32,183 bases of DNA, taken from NCBI GenBank assembly GCA_964476245.1, contig CAYYYW010000011.1, positions 1 to 32,183 on the forward strand, written 5' to 3'. The first letter of the stretch is position 1, and each line of letters opens with the position of its first letter. This document shows, one piece after another, positions 28,899 through 32,183 of this stretch. Position numbers and translations under genes: made by a program. A model generated the notes under the pieces. The model did not search any database and was not told where the DNA came from. It was given only the letters and a program-made list of their open reading frames with translations. The stretch is from CAYYYW01 sp964476245. Its GTDB lineage: Bacteria; Patescibacteriota; Microgenomatia; UBA1406; HO2-37-13b.

Positions 28899-30662
28899 AT
28901 GTCAGAATTATATTCGCCTGGAATTTCCTTTAGGGTCTCTCGCAGAATGTTTATTAGAGAGAGAGTTCAAGAATTGCCTACACTTCTAAGTGAACCTGCA
29001 TTAAAATTAGTATTTGGGTTTGAATCTGGTCTTGCTTTGGGGATTTTACTTGCAGATAAAGTCAATGTTCCTGTTTTAGGAGCTCTTTTTGCCGGCGTGG
29101 CTGGAGGTACCTTACCAGTTATAAGTTATCCTTTTTATCATGTTATTACCAACCCTCCATTAACGCAGGCTTATCCACGTTTACGCCGTCGACTAATTGA
29201 TAGATATAACTTACAAAGTCTCATTATTGATGGCGTAAGAGCTTGTATTCCTAGTTATGGAGAAGGCGGGGAAACTAGGATTTTGCCTTATTCTTTAGTA
29301 AATTATAAAAAAAGATTAGTGACAGAGTATGGCAAACGCATTAAGACAACTGAGCAAGCAGAAGTTCTAATGGACTTAATGTTAGGCACCCCTGATCCGG
29401 AATTGAAATTGTTTATAATTAAAAACATTGAGAGATATGGAAAACCACATTTACAAACTTATGTTAAAAATCGCCTAAATCAACCTGGTGAAACCTTAAC
29501 AGAACTAGATAATGCTGTTTGTCACTATCTACTATCGCGGCGGAACCCTCCTAACAATAAGAAAGCGAAAAATGAACAACAATTATTTAGTTATTTAGAA
29601 ACCCGTTCTATTTACCAACTGGCAACCAGCACTTCACAGCAGATTATTGATGTTCTAAATAAACAGGCGCCCATAGAGCCAACTCTTTTTCCTTTTATAA
29701 AACTGTTCACTCTGCGAAGAATAAAAGAAGAAATCGGCAGAAACAAGATTTTGACATCAAAAAATAGTCAATTGGTTGCGCAATTAACAGACGAATTGTT
29801 AATTCAACTGCGCAGATTTCAACGAGCCTTAAGGGAAAGTAAATATGATCCTAATTCGCCAACCATCGGTCTAGAAATTCAGCCGGACACTGATCTTAGA
29901 AACGAAAAATCTTTATTGTATGCTAATAAAAAGGACATTCAACAGATTATTAAGTACGGAGGGCTTGGTAGCCAGAAAGATTATCCGTTTGAAATCGTCC
30001 TACCCCCTTCTCGAACCCCAATCACCCAGTTGCTTATGTTGAGGGAAATTTTAATGCTCACCGGTATACCTATCAAGTTTGCCGGAATTCAGATTAATTT
30101 TGGTGGGTTCGGTAGAATCCATACAATTCCTATAGCTCTACAAAGAATTATTTTGGCTGTTAGTAAACTCCGCCCGGTTGAAAAAATTTTTAGAGAACGG
30201 GGGGCGTGCTGGGATGCTTCGTCAAGAATTAACCCCGCCACAAAAGGCGAAATATCAACGAGACACCCAAACAATCCTTTGACAAAAAATGATGTTAAGA
30301 AAATAACTCCGGACGATGAAGATCATCCTGAATTTCAAAATGTGTCTGAATTACGCGCTGGTGTAGGTGCCGATTCATTTTATTCTTTTGCAAAAGGTTT
30401 AATCGCCGCCCATCAATTGGCTGGATTAGCAAAAGCAGGAGAAAGAAGCCGATTAGGAATACCGTTAACCGATCTTGAACGTGAGATGTCAATAAAATGG
30501 ACCGACATTTGTCAAGGATGTAATGAGGTGTTTGATCGTTATGGTCTTCCCAATATAAATAATAATTGGTCAAAAGACTACTGGAAAACTTTTGCAGCTT
30601 TTACAGGTAGAGGCGGAGAAATCACCAAACAAATAAAACGCCTTTTAAAAACCTTGCTATAA
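28899..30662 (+). CDS. 587-residue protein of unknown family, possible amidoligase-like fold
   Basis: Two hydrophobic segments near residues 33-52 and 57-82 suggest membrane attachment near the N-terminus. The middle is helical and basic. From about residue 322 the order TIGLEIQPD, DYPFEIVLPPSRTP, FAGIQINFGG, then GEISTR and SELRAG recalls the glutamine-synthetase-like COOH-NH2 ligase pattern: GxExE, then ElvSPP, then a GxHxH-like strand, then an Arg-containing motif. In that family these carry metal and substrate ligands, but the His residues are replaced here, so the assignment is weak. WDASSRINPATKG is another striking conserved-looking stretch. The gene is enclosed by 89-bp direct repeats. 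TATAAT lies 11 bases before the ATG. Confidence 0.5.
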   Translation: MSELYSPGISFRVSRRMFIRERVQELPTLLSEPALKLVFGFESGLALGILLADKVNVPVLGALFAGVAGGTLPVISYPFYHVITNPPLTQAYPRLRRRLIDRYNLQSLIIDGVRACIPSYGEGGETRILPYSLVNYKKRLVTEYGKRIKTTEQAEVLMDLMLGTPDPELKLFIIKNIERYGKPHLQTYVKNRLNQPGETLTELDNAVCHYLLSRRNPPNNKKAKNEQQLFSYLETRSIYQLATSTSQQIIDVLNKQAPIEPTLFPFIKLFTLRRIKEEIGRNKILTSKNSQLVAQLTDELLIQLRRFQRALRESKYDPNSPTIGLEIQPDTDLRNEKSLLYANKKDIQQIIKYGGLGSQKDYPFEIVLPPSRTPITQLLMLREILMLTGIPIKFAGIQINFGGFGRIHTIPIALQRIILAVSKLRPVEKIFRERGACWDASSRINPATKGEISTRHPNNPLTKNDVKKITPDDEDHPEFQNVSELRAGVGADSFYSFAKGLIAAHQLAGLAKAGERSRLGIPLTDLEREMSIKWTDICQGCNEVFDRYGLPNINNNWSKDYWKTFAAFTGRGGEITKQIKRLLKTLL

Positions 30663-30701
30663 ACTAAAAATTAGCGTCTGTAGTTGGTTTTGGATTGACA
30701 C

Positions 30702-30790
30702 TTTCGGCGATAAGGTATTGGGGGATTTATGTGAATCTCTTAAAAAAATACACTAACAAAGACGCGGCCGCGGTCTAAATAGTGTATTTT
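30702..30790 (+). repeat. 89-bp direct repeat, copy 2 (orphan GT2 C-terminus)
   Basis: Encodes the same C-terminal peptide as the GT2 gene (LSAIRYWGIYVNLLKKYTNK), still in frame up to a TAA. The frame is not attached to a full gene. It overlaps the final bases of the PP2C gene on the other strand. Confidence 0.9.
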
Positions 30791-32183
30791 ATCGTTTAAG
30801 AGTAACTACTGTTGCATTTTCGCATCCTACTTCTTTTGCCACTTCTACTAACGCTTTTGAGATTTCTGCGGGGGATTTGCCCTTGTTTTCTTCAATAATC
30901 TCCTTCATTTTGGCATCACCTAATCGTTTATAGACTCCATCTACGACTAAAAGAACAAACCCACCCTCCGGCACATAATCTGTCCCAAAATGAATATCAG
31001 AATAGTTCCTAATGCTTTGGGTTATTCCTGGATGGCCTTGTTCATCTACCCCCTCGTCGTCTACGGAAAGCTGAATTAACTCATTATTTTTATACACATA
31101 AATACGACTGTCACCAACATTAGCATAATGTAAGGCACCAGTTTCCCCCAATGCCACGGTAGTGATTGCCGCATCTCCCTCAATCGTTGTTTGCCGCGCA
31201 GTATTTATTGCCTCCTGCATGCTTTTTTCCTTCATTAATTTGTCCATTATTTGAACTACAGCGTTTTCAGCCGCCTTATCTCCATTTCCTCCAACGGTTA
31301 CTCCATCAGCAACGACCGCCGCTGTTTTTCTTTTATCGGCGGAAAAACCATAGCGATCTTCTTGATTAGGGTGATGTTCTTTATCTGTACCTACGTCAGA
31401 ATAACCACCAACGGTATTGGTGTCTTTTTGAAGTTCTTTTAGGTCTGTAATTATATCTTCGTTTCCCCCCGCTTTAACTTCTTCCTCTCCCGGCGGTATG
31501 GCGGTTATTTTATCATCCTGCTCTAATCCCTCATATTCTTTTCTTAATTGATCAATCGCTTCAAGCAAGGCTTTTTCATCACCGTCCAAATTGTTAATTT
31601 TTTCCCCCATTTGTTGTTTAACCCCCTCATCAGTTATTCCCAGCTCTGCTCCAACTAAATGAGCCACTGCTGTACCTGTATGCTCGCCAAAAACATGGCA
31701 AAAAGCGGCAAAAGAAGAAAAATCTTGTTTTAAAACATCTAGGGTCTGGTATTTTTCTTTTACTTTATTTAAGAAAACGTCAATTTTTGCTTGACCAAAA
31801 TCTTGGCTAAAAAAAGATTTAATCTGATCAAGAGCTTGATTAACCTGATCTCCTGTTAATTTTTCTCCTTGTTTCAAGTCTATGCCCATTAATTTAAGAA
31901 AAAAAGGATTTTTGTTATCAGCAATCCATGCTTTCATTTCTGCCTCCCAGGTCTCGCGAGTTTTATTTTGAATCCTTCTTTCAGCATAAGAAGCATCAGA
32001 TAAAACTTTATAATTAGGCGAGGCTTCATCTGAAGGCAAATTTACTGATTGTTCGGGGTCTAACGCCTCAACTCCTCTTGAAACCGCCAAAAATCTCCCT
32101 CCAAGGCCGGCAGACCAATTTCCTCTAAGTCTCCCTAATTGTTCAGCGGTTAACGGCGTAAAATTTACACCCGCTTCAGCTGC
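30789..32183 (-). CDS. PP2C-type serine/threonine phosphatase with long N-terminal region (5' end outside the window)
   Basis: The frame is open to the right edge: 31 further codons (from AAEAGVNFTPLTAEQLG) precede the TTG at 32090, so the gene is taken as partial, 464 residues visible. The last 205 residues are a PP2C domain: NQEDRYGF, VVADGVTVGGNGDKAAE, ANVGDSRIYVY, FVLLVVDGVYKRL and ENATVVTLK. The last motif has Glu where PP2C usually has the metal ligand Asp. The preceding 230 residues are helical, acidic and of unknown function (FFLKLMGIDLKQGEKLTGDQ). PP2C enzymes reverse Ser/Thr phosphorylation; no kinase lies in the window. Confidence 0.85.
   Translation of the reverse strand, partial: AAEAGVNFTPLTAEQLGRLRGNWSAGLGGRFLAVSRGVEALDPEQSVNLPSDEASPNYKVLSDASYAERRIQNKTRETWEAEMKAWIADNKNPFFLKLMGIDLKQGEKLTGDQVNQALDQIKSFFSQDFGQAKIDVFLNKVKEKYQTLDVLKQDFSSFAAFCHVFGEHTGTAVAHLVGAELGITDEGVKQQMGEKINNLDGDEKALLEAIDQLRKEYEGLEQDDKITAIPPGEEEVKAGGNEDIITDLKELQKDTNTVGGYSDVGTDKEHHPNQEDRYGFSADKRKTAAVVADGVTVGGNGDKAAENAVVQIMDKLMKEKSMQEAINTARQTTIEGDAAITTVALGETGALHYANVGDSRIYVYKNNELIQLSVDDEGVDEQGHPGITQSIRNYSDIHFGTDYVPEGGFVLLVVDGVYKRLGDAKMKEIIEENKGKSPAEISKALVEVAKEVGCENATVVTLKR

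Noticed and set aside
31166..31442. Plus-strand ORFs inside the PP2C gene
   Set aside because: They are low-complexity shadows of a well-supported minus-strand coding sequence.
1..32183. tRNA or rRNA genes
   Set aside because: I saw no convincing cloverleaf with a TTCRANY loop and no rRNA sequence on either strand; a tRNA search program would be needed to exclude a divergent one.
1..32183. Recoded UGA (as in some CPR lineages)
   Set aside because: The recognised proteins are full length with UGA read as stop and lack in-frame UGA, so the standard bacterial code fits.

Overview
The window is an AT-rich bacterial chromosome segment that looks like a metagenome-assembled scaffold: two runs of exactly 100 N (1814-1913 and 7212-7311) each interrupt a gene. 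The gene content suggests a Patescibacteria/CPR genome, perhaps Microgenomates-like. The signs are a pilin next to an S23-type four-helix-bundle gene, many GT-C membrane glycosyltransferases, TPR membrane proteins, LysM/M23 peptidase, standalone Rho, DHH phosphoesterase, an archaeal/eukaryotic-style TyrRS, VIT1-like transporter and many proteins of unknown family. This taxonomic call is inference; the window has no rRNA or ribosomal protein gene.

Layout. 1-2.9 kb: end of an unknown gene, an S23 cassette with inverted-repeat ends running in frame into a type IV pilin-like gene, and a gap-broken membrane/TPR protein. 2.9-3.7 kb: a REP-associated Y1 transposase between matching hairpins. 3.8-7.7 kb (minus strand): M23 peptidase, CsoR/FrmR-like regulator, glutamate dehydrogenase and rho. 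7.65-8.0 kb holds no protein gene but a probable 6S-like RNA with a consensus promoter. 8-17 kb: an envelope-glycan block with four multi-pass GT-C-like proteins, a methyltransferase, a DegT-family enzyme with His in place of the catalytic Lys, and a GT2 polyprenol-phosphate mannosyltransferase-like protein. 17-20 kb: anchored hypothetical, HIT protein, DHH/NrnA-like phosphoesterase, P-loop protein. 20.1-24.8 kb: a stub of a TyrRS gene, a T-box riboswitch, a Tyr-rich leader peptide with its own attenuator, a methyltransferase, a MetE-core protein, TyrRS and methionyl-tRNA formyltransferase. 24.9-27.9 kb: two adjacent proteins with carbonic-anhydrase-like CxDGR and His...CG motifs, and a VIT1-like transporter. 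27.9-32.2 kb: a GT2 enzyme, a 2-kb segment bounded by 89-bp direct repeats carrying a 587-residue protein of unknown family, and a PP2C-type phosphatase running off the right edge.

The strongest candidates for something new are: (1) two transcription attenuators in series at 20.2-20.6 kb, a T-box followed by a TyrTyrTyr leader peptide with mutually exclusive hairpins; (2) the 6S-like RNA whose promoter lies in the last codons and stop of the gene upstream; (3) the S23 cassette fused to a pilin; (4) the paired carbonic-anhydrase-like proteins; (5) widespread small palindromic repeats inside reading frames, one family matching the hairpins beside the window's own REP transposase.

Many genes have a -10-like hexamer 6-11 bases before the start codon and no Shine-Dalgarno sequence, so leaderless or near-leaderless transcripts may be common here.
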